Source: Bacteroidetes bacterium 47-18 (GTDB lineage: Bacteria; Bacteroidota; Bacteroidia; Chitinophagales; Chitinophagaceae). Taken from it: a stretch of DNA of 64,000 nt. The stretch covers positions 30,696 through 94,695 of the forward strand of contig MKSF01000006.1 in assembly GCA_001897155.1 (NCBI GenBank). The letters are read 5' to 3'. Both the position numbers and the translations under genes were made by a program. Below the pieces are notes generated by a model, which was given only the letters and a program-made list of their open reading frames with translations, had not been told where the DNA came from and searched no databases. Of this stretch, positions 52,427 through 61,814 are shown in pieces (positions within the stretch are counted from its first letter, which is position 1; every line of letters starts with the position of its first letter).

Positions 52427-55400
52427 TTATTTGACGATCTCAAATTTGGCTTTAAAGACGCCTTTTGTAGTCCGGATAGCCACCTGATACACACCGGAAA
52501 CCAGCGGCCTGGTGTCCATTACGGCTTTGTAACCCTGTACCGCTGCATCGGTCAGCACTTTCCGGCCCAGCATATCATATACTTCCACATCCAGGATGGC
52601 CACAGTGACATCATCCAGCTCCACGTTCACGGTTTCCTGGGCAGGATTAGGATACAGCCTGGCCTTGATGGCATTGCCCAGCTCAGTGATATCAGTGCTG
52701 AAGTTCAGCGCGATCTCCTGCTGGTACAGCATCGGAGGACAGATGTTGTTGGACACTTCCAGCTTCACCACGTACTTTCCTTCTTTTTCATATACGTGCA
52801 GCGGACTTCTGTTGTTATCCGCAGGAGAGTTGTCACCAAAGTCCCAGCTATAGCTTGAAACATAACGGGGATTGATCGGCGCAAACTGCACTTTTCCACG
52901 CTGCTCAAAGAAGTACGGGATATAAGTAAAGCCTTCTACTTCTGCGGTCGGGTACAATCCTACCCTTACGGTATCGGATTCCATACAGCCGGCGGCATTG
53001 GTAACGGTCACATAATACTTACCGGTATCCGTCACTGTCAGTGTAGGCTGCGTAGAGTTATCACTCCATAAGTATTGCGCAAAGCTGCCCGGGCGGAGCG
53101 TAAGGCTGGTGTTCTTACAAAGTGAGGTGTCATTGCCCAACTGTGGATTCGGCTGCGGCAGATATCCGATCACGATGGTATCGCTGCCAACACAGTTCCA
53201 GGAATTGGTCACCGTTACATAATAGGTCCCGGCAGCAGTAACGGTCCTGAGCACATTCGTACTGTTATCGTCCCACACGATACTATTGGAAGCATTCTGT
53301 GCATCCAGTACCGTAGCGGTATTGCGGCAAATGTCATAGTCGCGGCCCAGGTCCACTACCGGGGACGGTGCTGTGCCAACTGTCACGATATCTGACGTAT
53401 CGGTACAGGTGTTTTCAATGGTCACCAGTTGATAAGAACCTGTGGAAGTTACCACCAGCGAATCCCTGTTGCTGTTGGGAATAGCTACACCGTTTCTCAG
53501 CCATACATAGGCAGAAGCCGTATTCACTGATTTCAGGGTCCTGCTGGAACCGTCACACAGTCCTACATTGCCGTTAGGCGTTACTTCCGCTACCGTTTTA
53601 GGCAGGATCACTACGTTAACCGGCACTCTGGGACCTTCACAGATATCATCAAATATCAACTGCATATTAGCCCTGTTGCTGGTAGTAGCGGCAGCACCGG
53701 AAGTGGAAGTGGTGTTCCATAATCCCGCAGCCGTAGCCGGCGTTACATTATCCGCATACCTGTAATAGCCGCTTACAAAGCCAGTAGTAGCCGTATGCCT
53801 GATAGTATGCTGGCCACCGCCACCCGTATTGCCGGAGTTGGAAGTGAACTCAACAATGATATTGCTGATACCGTCCCAGTAAAAAGGAGAGGTAAAGCTC
53901 AGCTCATTCCAGCCGGTCGCTACAGGCAGGAAGCTCGCATTGTAAACCGTTTCCAGTCCTGTTGTCTGGAACCCGGCAGACATATTCACATTGTTGGAAT
54001 GTGCTAACCTTATAGTAAGATCATTCATGGTCTGCTGTGCGGTAGTACCTGACTGGGATAAAGTAACTATATCCAGCGCTATGCTCCTGATAGCCCCTCT
54101 GCGGGCACCTAAAGCCGTGAGCTCCTGCGCTGTGATCAGGTACTGATGTCTGTTACCGCCCCACGTTTTACAGAAAGGATTGGGAAATCCGCTGGATGCG
54201 GTCGTACCTGTTCCAACGGTCACCGTATCGATCTTACCGGCAAAGGCAGCGGCATAATACGTGGTGCTGGAAGTGATCATCGGCGTGAGATAACTGTTAC
54301 CTGTATGAATAGGTGCTGCTGAAGAGGTCGTTTCATACCATTTAATGGAATTATTGCCATTCGGCGCAGCCATAATGACGAAGCTTCCGCTGTCGCAGGA
54401 AGCGACACCCGTCACGTTCAATACTGAAGGATTGTTGATGAATACCGTATCCGAAACCGATGCCAGACCACAGGTCGCATTGTCAACTATCAACTGCACC
54501 CTGTAATAACGGGTAGCTGTCAGCACCGGAGTAGTATAGGTCAGTCCCGTGGCATTTGCAATATCAGTAAAGGAAACATTATCCGCAGATTCCTGCCACT
54601 GAACAACGGCTGTACCCAGCTCACCGGGATTTACCACATTCAGGACGGAAGAGCCGGACGAACAGAATACAGGGATGCGTGCCTGTACTTCCATAGCAGC
54701 CGGCAATACCGTAATAGTAACGGTATCCGCATTTTTACAATTCGTAGTCGTATTGGTAGCGTTCGCAACTATGCTGAACACCCCGGGAGTAGCCGATTTA
54801 TAGTAAACGGTCTTTAAAGGCGTATTCGGAACATAAGGAATGGTTCCGGCTGCATCCGTGTATAAGTTAGCTGCAGGAGTCCATACCACCTCGTCAAAAT
54901 TACCGGCAGTCGCCGTTGTCACTTTTACAGGCTTTACAGCATTATTACAGACGGTAAAGTCATTGGAAACAGCAAATGCAGGTCCGGGGGTCACAGTAAC
55001 CGTTACAGGCACCCTGGTTCCCGTACATCCTTTGCTGATCACCCACCGGTAGAACCAGTAGTAGGATGTGGCAGCCCTCGCATTGCCGGCACCGTTCGCG
55101 CCTGCAGTAATGGACACATCATTGCCGGAAGAATTATAAGGGAAGGTGACCCCGGAAGATTCCCTGACCATATCATTGATACCGGAGTAACGCATTACCA
55201 TTTTATAAGTGCCTGGCGCTACATTAGGTATCATTACAGGGATCTGGTATTCAGTCAATGTTGAATTGATAGCAAATGTATAGGACATGCCCGTATATAA
55301 TTCCACATCATTGATGTCGGTAATGAAAACCTGGATGGTTGCATTACCGGCCGTTGAGCCAACTGCCTTGATCGTCACACTGTCAATACCCACTGTATTC

Positions 55401-57625
55401 ATTACCTGGAAATGCAATCCCCAACCGGCTGTGCTGGTAATGAACGTACTGGCACCGATCGTAGGAGAAGGCATGGTTTCCCGTGATGATCCGGGGCCGG
55501 CAGGTTCGGCATAGTAAGTGGTGGTCGTATTGATCACTGGTGTCTGGAAAGTATTCCCTGTAAACAGGCTCGTTCCGCCTGCAGGAACATTATACCAGTT
55601 CACGACACTGGAAGGTTGCTGGGTCGTTGCAGTAATAGAGCGTTGTCCCATCCCGCAAATAGCCGACGGCGAAGACAAGGAGCTGATCACATGAGCCAGT
55701 CTCACGCCTTTCGGAGCAGCATATACGGTATCAGTACCTGCTGCGCACAGCACACGCAACCTGAAATAAGCAGGAGCAGTGATCACCGCGTTTGTTGTCA
55801 GCAGGAAAGCATTGTTCATATCTGTATAAGCTACACCGTCATCTGACCGCTGCCACTGGTAGCTCAGGCCGGTACCGGTAAGCGTGTTGGAGATAGATAG
55901 CTGAACGGTAGCCCCGTAACAGACCACAGAATCGCTTACCACTGTATTGCCCGGCACAGGAGGCGCATCACATGTATATACCTTTCTTCCGTCGAACTCA
56001 TCCGCGCCGATATCCGGAGCAGTGCCGAAACCGTAGGTACTCGTGCCCGGACGCGTCTGCCCGTCTATATCAACGTTCACGCCTGTAATGTTCACCGCTG
56101 CACCACCCGACTCACAAAGGCTTATCGTGCCGTCCGGGATATGAAGGTCCGTGGCAGATGCAAAAGCAGGAGACTCTGCAATGGAGCTGGCTTCCTTACC
56201 TGTAAGTGTCCTCCAGTCTAACAACGTCGTTGCACTGGCGCCGTAATAGCCTAATTTACCGGTACCCGTAATAAAGTAACAGTTATTATTTACCAGCGCA
56301 TTATTGGCTGTAAATGCAGATGTATTATTGAGATATACAGCGAACGAATTATCACTTCCAAACTTATTGATAATAATATTATTCAGAAAGTGAGAGAAGG
56401 TAGCCCCGGAAATCACCAGCACGCCATAGGTGGAATAGGTGGCATGGGTATTGACCTGCTCATTCATTACAATGGTGTTGTTCACAAATTTCACATTGGT
56501 CACAGACGCATTGAAATAAATACCTACCGGGAGCCAGCTGCTCGAGGTGGACGTCTGGTATACGTGCACCTTGCAATCCCTGATAAAGTTATTGCTGACT
56601 TCCGGGCCGGAGGTGCTGGTAGCAGAAGAAAATACGATACCATACGCTCCATAACCACTGCTATGCGGCTGAACGATGTCATGGATATTATTCCGTGATA
56701 CCAGGATCGAATGATTACCGGCCGCTACTTCGATACCTGCAATAGTGGCAGCATAGCCCGTGGTGCCGTAATCACCCACGCGTACATCATTACCGGTGAT
56801 CTGAGCCCTGCCGGTAGCGGATGTGCTCGTATAGGATACATAGATGCCCTTGATACCGATGTTATCGGCTGACACATCGCTTCCGATCACGTTATTCCTG
56901 ATAATAAGGTTACTGTTGAGGTAAGAAGAGGAGCCTCCGTAGGCATAGATACCGTAGTAAGCTCTTTTGACCACGTTATTTTCGAAAGTATTATTGATGC
57001 TGCTGTATGCCCCCGTGCTTGAGCTGCTGGTGCTGGTGCCGTTGGAGAACTGGATACCATAGCTGCTCGTAGTAGAGGTGGCAGAGTTCCTGGCACCGAT
57101 GATATTACAGTTCCTGATGGTAATGTTATCAGCGCCGTCCGTTCCCGATGTGCTGTTGGAGGAAAGCCTTATACAGGCAACCCCGGCAACGGTGCCCGCT
57201 GCGGCCTGTATTGTAAGGTTGTGAACGCCTGTAGTATTGGGATCGTCTCCATCGATGGTCACATTATCTGCGCCGGCCAGCTCCAGGATGCCCCTGTTGG
57301 CAGCGGGTGTTGCAGCCGAGTTAATGGTGAAATTACCTCCCTGGGGCCTTATCAGGATGCTCGTATAGCTGGAGGAGCCATTACTGCGTAACAGCGGGAC
57401 AGGTGTAGCCGGTTCTGTGGTATTATCCACAACATTAATGGTAATAGCGCCCTGGTGAGTACCGGCATTGATAGCTGCAAATGCAGCATTCACAGTAGCA
57501 TAGGTACCTGTCTGAACTCCTGCTGTCGCCTGTACGGATACCTGGCTGTAACCCGCCACCGGCAAGAGTCCCAAGATACCTATACAGGAGAGTTTACTGA
57601 ATAAAGTAAATATCTTCTTTATCAT
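52427..57625 (-). CDS. Giant T9SS-secreted surface protein with beta-helix, Ig-like and PKD domains
   Basis: 1732 residues from the ATG at 57625. Signal peptide MIKKIFTLFSKLSCIGILGL. An N-terminal right-handed parallel beta-helix (about 40-560) has repeated NNxI/NNTF turns such as ISNNFIRD-type segments and a high content of Ser, Thr and Asn. Several Ig-like/adhesion modules (about 570-1450) include repeated cysteine-containing SYQWQRSDDG-type segments. A PKD domain (YSWDFGDNSP, about 1600) precedes the C-terminal T9SS type A sorting domain (YPNPAQETVNVELDD ... GVYQVAI). Predicted to be exported across the outer membrane and anchored on the surface, probably for adhesion or polysaccharide contact. 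It is monocistronic, with terminator 52370-52405. Confidence 0.88.
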   Translation of the reverse strand: MIKKIFTLFSKLSCIGILGLLPVAGYSQVSVQATAGVQTGTYATVNAAFAAINAGTHQGAITINVVDNTTEPATPVPLLRSNGSSSYTSILIRPQGGNFTINSAATPAANRGILELAGADNVTIDGDDPNTTGVHNLTIQAAAGTVAGVACIRLSSNSTSGTDGADNITIRNCNIIGARNSATSTTSSYGIQFSNGTSTSSSSTGAYSSINNTFENNVVKRAYYGIYAYGGSSSYLNSNLIIRNNVIGSDVSADNIGIKGIYVSYTSTSATGRAQITGNDVRVGDYGTTGYAATIAGIEVAAGNHSILVSRNNIHDIVQPHSSGYGAYGIVFSSATSTSGPEVSNNFIRDCKVHVYQTSTSSSWLPVGIYFNASVTNVKFVNNTIVMNEQVNTHATYSTYGVLVISGATFSHFLNNIIINKFGSDNSFAVYLNNTSAFTANNALVNNNCYFITGTGKLGYYGASATTLLDWRTLTGKEASSIAESPAFASATDLHIPDGTISLCESGGAAVNITGVNVDIDGQTRPGTSTYGFGTAPDIGADEFDGRKVYTCDAPPVPGNTVVSDSVVCYGATVQLSISNTLTGTGLSYQWQRSDDGVAYTDMNNAFLLTTNAVITAPAYFRLRVLCAAGTDTVYAAPKGVRLAHVISSLSSPSAICGMGQRSITATTQQPSSVVNWYNVPAGGTSLFTGNTFQTPVINTTTTYYAEPAGPGSSRETMPSPTIGASTFITSTAGWGLHFQVMNTVGIDSVTIKAVGSTAGNATIQVFITDINDVELYTGMSYTFAINSTLTEYQIPVMIPNVAPGTYKMVMRYSGINDMVRESSGVTFPYNSSGNDVSITAGANGAGNARAATSYYWFYRWVISKGCTGTRVPVTVTVTPGPAFAVSNDFTVCNNAVKPVKVTTATAGNFDEVVWTPAANLYTDAAGTIPYVPNTPLKTVYYKSATPGVFSIVANATNTTTNCKNADTVTITVLPAAMEVQARIPVFCSSGSSVLNVVNPGELGTAVVQWQESADNVSFTDIANATGLTYTTPVLTATRYYRVQLIVDNATCGLASVSDTVFINNPSVLNVTGVASCDSGSFVIMAAPNGNNSIKWYETTSSAAPIHTGNSYLTPMITSSTTYYAAAFAGKIDTVTVGTGTTASSGFPNPFCKTWGGNRHQYLITAQELTALGARRGAIRSIALDIVTLSQSGTTAQQTMNDLTIRLAHSNNVNMSAGFQTTGLETVYNASFLPVATGWNELSFTSPFYWDGISNIIVEFTSNSGNTGGGGQHTIRHTATTGFVSGYYRYADNVTPATAAGLWNTTSTSGAAATTSNRANMQLIFDDICEGPRVPVNVVILPKTVAEVTPNGNVGLCDGSSRTLKSVNTASAYVWLRNGVAIPNSNRDSLVVTSTGSYQLVTIENTCTDTSDIVTVGTAPSPVVDLGRDYDICRNTATVLDAQNASNSIVWDDNSTNVLRTVTAAGTYYVTVTNSWNCVGSDTIVIGYLPQPNPQLGNDTSLCKNTSLTLRPGSFAQYLWSDNSTQPTLTVTDTGKYYVTVTNAAGCMESDTVRVGLYPTAEVEGFTYIPYFFEQRGKVQFAPINPRYVSSYSWDFGDNSPADNNRSPLHVYEKEGKYVVKLEVSNNICPPMLYQQEIALNFSTDITELGNAIKARLYPNPAQETVNVELDDVTVAILDVEVYDMLGRKVLTDAAVQGYKAVMDTRPLVSGVYQVAIRTTKGVFKAKFEIVK

Positions 57626-57708
57626 AAAAAACATTTTCAGTTGTAAAATTAGCTCAAAAAATATTGTTAAACATCCCGTTAACAGGTAGTTGATGTTAAC
57701 AAAAAAAA

Positions 57709-57739
57709 TAAGGGCTATACATATATTGTATAGCCCTTA
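57709..57739 (-). terminator. Terminator of lpd
   Basis: Perfect 13-bp inverted repeat TAAGGGCTATACA (57709-57721) / TGTATAGCCCTTA (57727-57739), loop TATAT, 23 bases beyond the lpd stop. Followed on the minus strand by a run of T (complement of 57701-57708). Confidence 0.9.
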
Positions 57740-57761
57740 AAATAGTATTGATTATCAGGTT

Positions 57762-59168
57762 TTACAGGTGTATCGCTTCTCCCAGCGCTACTTCGATAGC
57801 GTCTTTTACCGCCTCTGAAATAGTAGGATGCGGGAAGATCACGTCCAGTTGTTCATGATAAGTAGTTTCGAGCTTGCGGGACGCTACGGTCTGCGCGATG
57901 ATCTCGGTAACATTGTACCCGATCATATGCGTACCCAGCCATTCGCCGTATTTGGCATCAAAGATCACTTTAACGAAACCTTCGGTAGCGCCGGCAGCAG
58001 AAGCCTTACCGGATGCCGACAGCGGGAATTTACCCACTTTGATCTCGTAACCGGCATCTTTCGCGGCTTTTTCGGTCATACCTACGGAAGCCACTTCCGG
58101 CACACAGTAGGTACAGCCCGGTACATTATTGTAATCCAACACTTCCGGCTGGTGGTGGAATTTACCTTCTTTATGAGCGATGTTTTCAATACAGATAACC
58201 GCTTCTTTCATCGCTACGTGCGCGAGCGCCTGGCCGGGAACGATGTCACCGATAGCGTAAACGCCGTCCACGTTGGTCTTATAATAAGGATCTACGATCA
58301 CTTTACCTTTTTCAGTAGTGATGTTCAGGGTTTCCAGTCCGATATTTTCAATATTGGTAGCTACGCCTGCCGCGGACAGCAGGATGTCGGCTTCCAGGAT
58401 TTCCTCACCTTTGGATGTTTTCACGGTAGCCTTTACACCGTTACCGGAGATATCCGCTTTTTCAACGGAAGAGGAGGTCATTACTTTAATGCCTTTCTTT
58501 TTAAATGCTTTTTCCAGCTCTTTGGACACATCCGCGTCTTCTACAGGAACGATGCGGTCCATAAATTCCACAATGGTCACTTCCGTACCGATGGAATTAT
58601 AAAAATAGGCGAATTCCACGCCTATGGCTCCAGAACCCACCACGATCATGGATTTGGGTTGGGAAGGTAAGGTCAGCGCCTCGCGGTAGCCGATGATCTT
58701 CTTACCGTCGATAGGCAGCGCAGGCAATTCGCGGCTGCGTGCTCCCGTAGCCAGCACAATATGTTTTGCAGTATATTTATTAACGGTACCGTCCGCACCT
58801 GTAACTTCCAGCTCTTTTTGCGCGTTCAGTTTTCCGAATCCGTTCAAAACATCGATCTTGTTCTTTTTCATTAAAAACTGGATGCCTTTGCTCATTTTAT
58901 CCGCTACACCGCGGCTGCGCTTAATGATCGCTTCAAAATCGTGCTTCGCACCTTCCACACTAATACCGTAATCCTGCGCATGGCTGATATATTCAAATAC
59001 CTGAGCTGATTTCAATAATGCTTTTGTAGGAATACACCCCCAGTTCAAACAGATACCTCCCAGGTTTTCCCTTTCAACGATGGCAGTCTTATATCCCAGC
59101 TGGGCCGCCCTGATAGCAGCTACATAACCTCCGGGGCCGCTTCCTACTACGATAACATCATATTGCAT
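57762..59168 (-). CDS. lpdA: Dihydrolipoyl dehydrogenase
   Basis: 468 residues, cytoplasmic FAD enzyme, E3 component of pyruvate and 2-oxoglutarate dehydrogenases and of the glycine cleavage system. FAD site GSGPGGYVAAIRAAQLG, redox disulfide GGI-C40-LNWG-C45-IPTKAL, second Rossmann motif VVGSGAIGVEFAYF, and the C-terminal His-Glu dyad region FPHPTISEAVKDA. Length is normal. It is a single-gene unit with its own promoter (59214-59221) and terminator (57709-57739); E1/E2 genes are not adjacent. Codon usage resembles that of highly expressed genes. Confidence 0.95.
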   Translation of the reverse strand: MQYDVIVVGSGPGGYVAAIRAAQLGYKTAIVERENLGGICLNWGCIPTKALLKSAQVFEYISHAQDYGISVEGAKHDFEAIIKRSRGVADKMSKGIQFLMKKNKIDVLNGFGKLNAQKELEVTGADGTVNKYTAKHIVLATGARSRELPALPIDGKKIIGYREALTLPSQPKSMIVVGSGAIGVEFAYFYNSIGTEVTIVEFMDRIVPVEDADVSKELEKAFKKKGIKVMTSSSVEKADISGNGVKATVKTSKGEEILEADILLSAAGVATNIENIGLETLNITTEKGKVIVDPYYKTNVDGVYAIGDIVPGQALAHVAMKEAVICIENIAHKEGKFHHQPEVLDYNNVPGCTYCVPEVASVGMTEKAAKDAGYEIKVGKFPLSASGKASAAGATEGFVKVIFDAKYGEWLGTHMIGYNVTEIIAQTVASRKLETTYHEQLDVIFPHPTISEAVKDAIEVALGEAIHL

Positions 59169-59213
59169 AAAATATACTTTTGTTTATTAATAAGGACTTT
59201 GTTTTAAGATAGG

Positions 59214-59221
59214 CAAATGTA
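59214..59221 (-). promoter_or_regulatory. -7 promoter element of lpdA
   Basis: TACATTTG on the minus strand, 45 bases before the ATG at 59168. Confidence 0.65.
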
Positions 59222-59306
59222 ACTAATTCTATTAATTAATAAAACAGTTTTTAAAATTATCATCTTCACCCGGGCTGCTGCAGGAGGGCAGCAACCTGTA
59301 ATAAAA

Positions 59307-59339
59307 CAGGCGGTTGTACCATGCCTGTACAACCGCCTG
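59307..59339 (-). terminator. Terminator of the DsbD-alpha-like gene
   Basis: Perfect 13-bp inverted repeat CAGGCGGTTGTAC / GTACAACCGCCTG, loop CATGCCT. It lies 20 bases beyond the stop at 59360, with TTTTAT following on the minus strand. Confidence 0.8.
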
Positions 59340-59359
59340 CCGGGAATTATCAATGCTGC

Positions 59360-59842
59360 CTATTGCCTGGCCGTCACCCGGAAATCCACAGTAGCGGGCG
59401 GCAGGCACTTCTCTTCATTACACACCTGGTAAGAGACGCTGCCGGATACGTCATCAGTACCTTCCGGGAGCTCTACAGCCTTACTGAAGCTCACGGTCTT
59501 TTCGTGCCAGTAAATATCCCCTTCAATAATATCCAGTTGTATGACCCTGGGCGCGGGCGTAACGCTCCACTCCTCATCGGTATCCGTACCCCCGTTAAAA
59601 GTGATCTCCGTATTGATCAGCGTCCCGTCTCCGCCTGCATCCAGGTGAAAGATATGGTAGCCTTTTTCTATAACGGCAGTGGCCGTAAACAGGTAAACAT
59701 TCCCTTCCACCGGCTTCAGGCTGAATTTCCAGCTAACCATTTTGTTGGCTGACAGCTCCCGGGGTATCGCATCCAGCCCGATCTGGGAAAATCCCCATAC
59801 GGGTAACAGCAATAAAACCGCGATCCATACAATATGCTTCAT
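59360..59842 (-). CDS. Stand-alone DsbD N-terminal (alpha) domain protein
   Basis: 160 residues. Signal peptide MKHIVWIAVLLLLPVWGFSQ. The rest is one immunoglobulin-like domain resembling DsbD-alpha: ...GYHIFHLDAGGDG... and the redox motif SYQVCNEEKCLPP near the end (two Cys, CNEEKC). In full DsbD this domain receives electrons from the membrane and gamma domains and reduces periplasmic disulfides. Here membrane and thioredoxin domains are absent, so it must work with separately encoded partners or have another substrate. Monocistronic, with its own terminator. Confidence 0.8.
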   Translation of the reverse strand: MKHIVWIAVLLLLPVWGFSQIGLDAIPRELSANKMVSWKFSLKPVEGNVYLFTATAVIEKGYHIFHLDAGGDGTLINTEITFNGGTDTDEEWSVTPAPRVIQLDIIEGDIYWHEKTVSFSKAVELPEGTDDVSGSVSYQVCNEEKCLPPATVDFRVTARQ

Positions 59843-59908
59843 ATCTTAAATTATCTTTGAATCTTTAGACCCATGCAAATTAAGAAAGTTTATTTAATAG
59901 GAAGCCTA

Positions 59909-59916
59909 TAAATTTG
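59909..59916 (+). promoter_or_regulatory. -7 promoter element of mqnB operon
   Basis: TAAATTTG, 21 bases before the mqnB ATG at 59938. It overlaps an alternative upstream start at 59914, which is therefore unlikely. Confidence 0.65.
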
Positions 59917-59937
59917 TTATTTATTATACACTGTGAT

Positions 59938-60597
59938 ATGGATATATTAATAGCGGCAGCCACCGGCTTTGAAGTGGAAGCGCTGCAGCAAAGCCTGACG
60001 GAAGCCGCCCTGCCCCATACGATAGATTTTGTCATTACAGACGTCGGGATGACGGCCACCACCTTTCACCTGACCCGTCATTTAATGACACGATCCTACG
60101 ACCTGGCCATCCAGGCAGGCATAGCCGGCGCTTTCAACAGGTCGCTTGGTATAGGGGAAGTGGTGGAAGTGACGGCGGATGCCTACGGAGATACCGGTAC
60201 CGAGGATGGCGAGGCATTCCTTTCCGTGCTGGATATGGACCTGCTGCAGCAGGACAGGCCGCTTTTTGAAGCATCGCCCTACCTTTATAATAGCTGCAGC
60301 TATACATCGCTCCGGCAGGTCAAGGGCATTACCGTCAATACCTGTACCGGGAGCCTGCCAACGGAAGAGCGGCGCAAACAGGCGCTGGCACCGGATATTG
60401 AGACCATGGAAGGACTACCCTTTCACTATGTATGCACACATCTGCAGCAACCGTTTGTACAGCTCAGGAGCATATCGAACTATACCGGCATCAGGGATAA
60501 ATCCGGATGGGATATTCCCCTTGCAATAAAAAATTTGAATACTTTTGTGCAGGATTTTTTACAACAACCACATATCCCTTCCCGATACCGATCATGA
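59938..60597 (+). CDS. mqnB: Futalosine hydrolase
   Basis: 219 residues from the ATG at 59938. It removes hypoxanthine from futalosine to give dehypoxanthine futalosine, the substrate of MqnC (encoded at 908-2029). It belongs to the nucleoside phosphorylase/hydrolase superfamily: start MDILIAAATGFEVEALQQSL, the QAGIAGAFNRSLGIGEVVEV glycine-rich stretch, and the ribose-contact IETMEGLPFHYVC. It starts an operon: DUF2007 follows with an ATGA overlap, then trmD. Confidence 0.92.
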   Translation: MDILIAAATGFEVEALQQSLTEAALPHTIDFVITDVGMTATTFHLTRHLMTRSYDLAIQAGIAGAFNRSLGIGEVVEVTADAYGDTGTEDGEAFLSVLDMDLLQQDRPLFEASPYLYNSCSYTSLRQVKGITVNTCTGSLPTEERRKQALAPDIETMEGLPFHYVCTHLQQPFVQLRSISNYTGIRDKSGWDIPLAIKNLNTFVQDFLQQPHIPSRYRS

Positions 60598-61025
60598 GCG
60601 ACCTGGTTACCATAATGACTTACGATAATTATATGACGGCTCATATAGTTAAGGCGCGCCTGGCCAACAGGGGGATAGAGGCCTTCATCAAGGACGAGCA
60701 GACCCTCACTATGAACTGGCTGTGGAACAATGCGCTGGGAGGCATGAAACTGCAGGTGAAGGAAGCTGATGTGGCAAGGGCAATGGAGATACTGGAAGAG
60801 GACGAAAAGGAGTTTGAGACACAGATACATTCCGACGCCTACACCGAAGAAGACAAATCCGTATTTGACCCCGATAACAGGATATGCATCTACTGCGGCT
60901 CCAAAAATACCAAACGCATCAGCTACAATAAGAACTGGGCCTATGCCGCCATGTTATTCTTAGGATTCCCTATCGCCGTCAGGTCGGATAAATGGCATTG
61001 CTTCCATTGTACCAAAGATTTTTAA
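60594..61025 (+). CDS. DUF2007-domain protein with zinc-ribbon-like tail
   Basis: 143 residues from the ATG at 60594, which overlaps the mqnB stop (ATGA). The N-terminal part ([20 protein letters not shown], then [11 protein letters not shown]) is the DUF2007 signal-transducing-like fold. The C-terminal part carries two CxxC pairs ([12 protein letters not shown] and [10 protein letters not shown]) separated by a hydrophobic segment. Such four-cysteine ribbons usually bind zinc. Cytoplasmic; function unknown. It lies between mqnB and trmD in one operon. Confidence 0.8.
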   Translation: MSDLVTIMTYDNYMTAHIVKARLANRGIEAFIKDEQTLTMNWLWNNALGGMKLQVKEADVARAMEILEEDEKEFETQIHSDAYTEEDKSVFDPDNRICIYCGSKNTKRISYNKNWAYAAMLFLGFPIAVRSDKWHCFHCTKDF

Positions 61026-61047
61026 AAGACACGTATCAAGATCATTT

Positions 61048-61725
61048 ATGAGAGTAGATATTATTTCGGTGGTGCCGGACCTGCTGAACAGTCCGTTTGC
61101 ACACAGCATTATGAAAAGGGCAGCAGACAAAGGATTACTGGAAGTACATGTACACAACCTCCGGGATTATTCCGATCTCAGGAACCAGCAGGTGGATGAC
61201 TACCAGTTCGGCGGCGGAGCGGGAATGGTCCTGATGTGCGAGCCCCTGGCAAAAGCCATAGACGACCTTCAGTCCCGGTACCGGTATGACGAGGTCATTT
61301 ATATGACCCCCGATGGTAAGACCCTGGACCAGCGAACAGCCAACAGGCTGTCCCTCAAAGAGAACCTGCTGATCATCTGCGGTCACTATAAGGGTATAGA
61401 CGAGCGTATCCGTGAGCTTTACATCACTATGGAGCTCTCTATAGGAGACTATGTATTAAGCGGCGGAGAGCTGGCGGCCTGTGTGCTTGTGGATGCTATC
61501 GGGAGGCTTATTCCCGGAGTGCTGAATGATGAGACCTCCGCCCTTACGGATTCTTTCCAGGATAACCTGCTGGCTCCCCCGGTGTATACAAGGCCCGCCG
61601 AGTTCCGGGGACTGAAAGTGCCGGACGAGCTGTTAAGCGGTAATCATAAAAAAATAGACGACTGGCGCACCCAGCAGGCGCTGGAACGCACCAAAGCCAG
61701 GAGACCCGACCTGCTGCAGGAGTAA
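61048..61725 (+). CDS. trmD: tRNA (guanine-37-N1)-methyltransferase
   Basis: 225 residues. It methylates G37 next to the anticodon of several tRNAs, preventing +1 frameshifting. Sequence features are [33 protein letters not shown], the trefoil-knot SAM-binding loops [15 protein letters not shown] and [14 protein letters not shown], and [17 protein letters not shown] with the catalytic Asp region. Length is normal. It is the last gene of the mqnB-DUF2007-trmD operon, and a strong terminator follows at 61761-61795. Confidence 0.96.
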   Translation: MRVDIISVVPDLLNSPFAHSIMKRAADKGLLEVHVHNLRDYSDLRNQQVDDYQFGGGAGMVLMCEPLAKAIDDLQSRYRYDEVIYMTPDGKTLDQRTANRLSLKENLLIICGHYKGIDERIRELYITMELSIGDYVLSGGELAACVLVDAIGRLIPGVLNDETSALTDSFQDNLLAPPVYTRPAEFRGLKVPDELLSGNHKKIDDWRTQQALERTKARRPDLLQE

Positions 61726-61760
61726 AAATCACATGACCCGGTCCTTCCACTGGTACCAAC

Positions 61761-61795
61761 AAAAAAGACTGCTTTATTGTAAAGCAGTCTTTTTT
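61761..61795. terminator. Bidirectional terminator between trmD and pgk
   Basis: Perfect 16-bp inverted repeat AAAAAAGACTGCTTTA (61761-61776) / TAAAGCAGTCTTTTTT (61780-61795), loop TTG. It serves the convergent trmD (stop 61725) and pgk (stop 61815). Confidence 0.92.
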
Positions 61796-61814
61796 GTTCA
61801 GCATATTCTATAGC

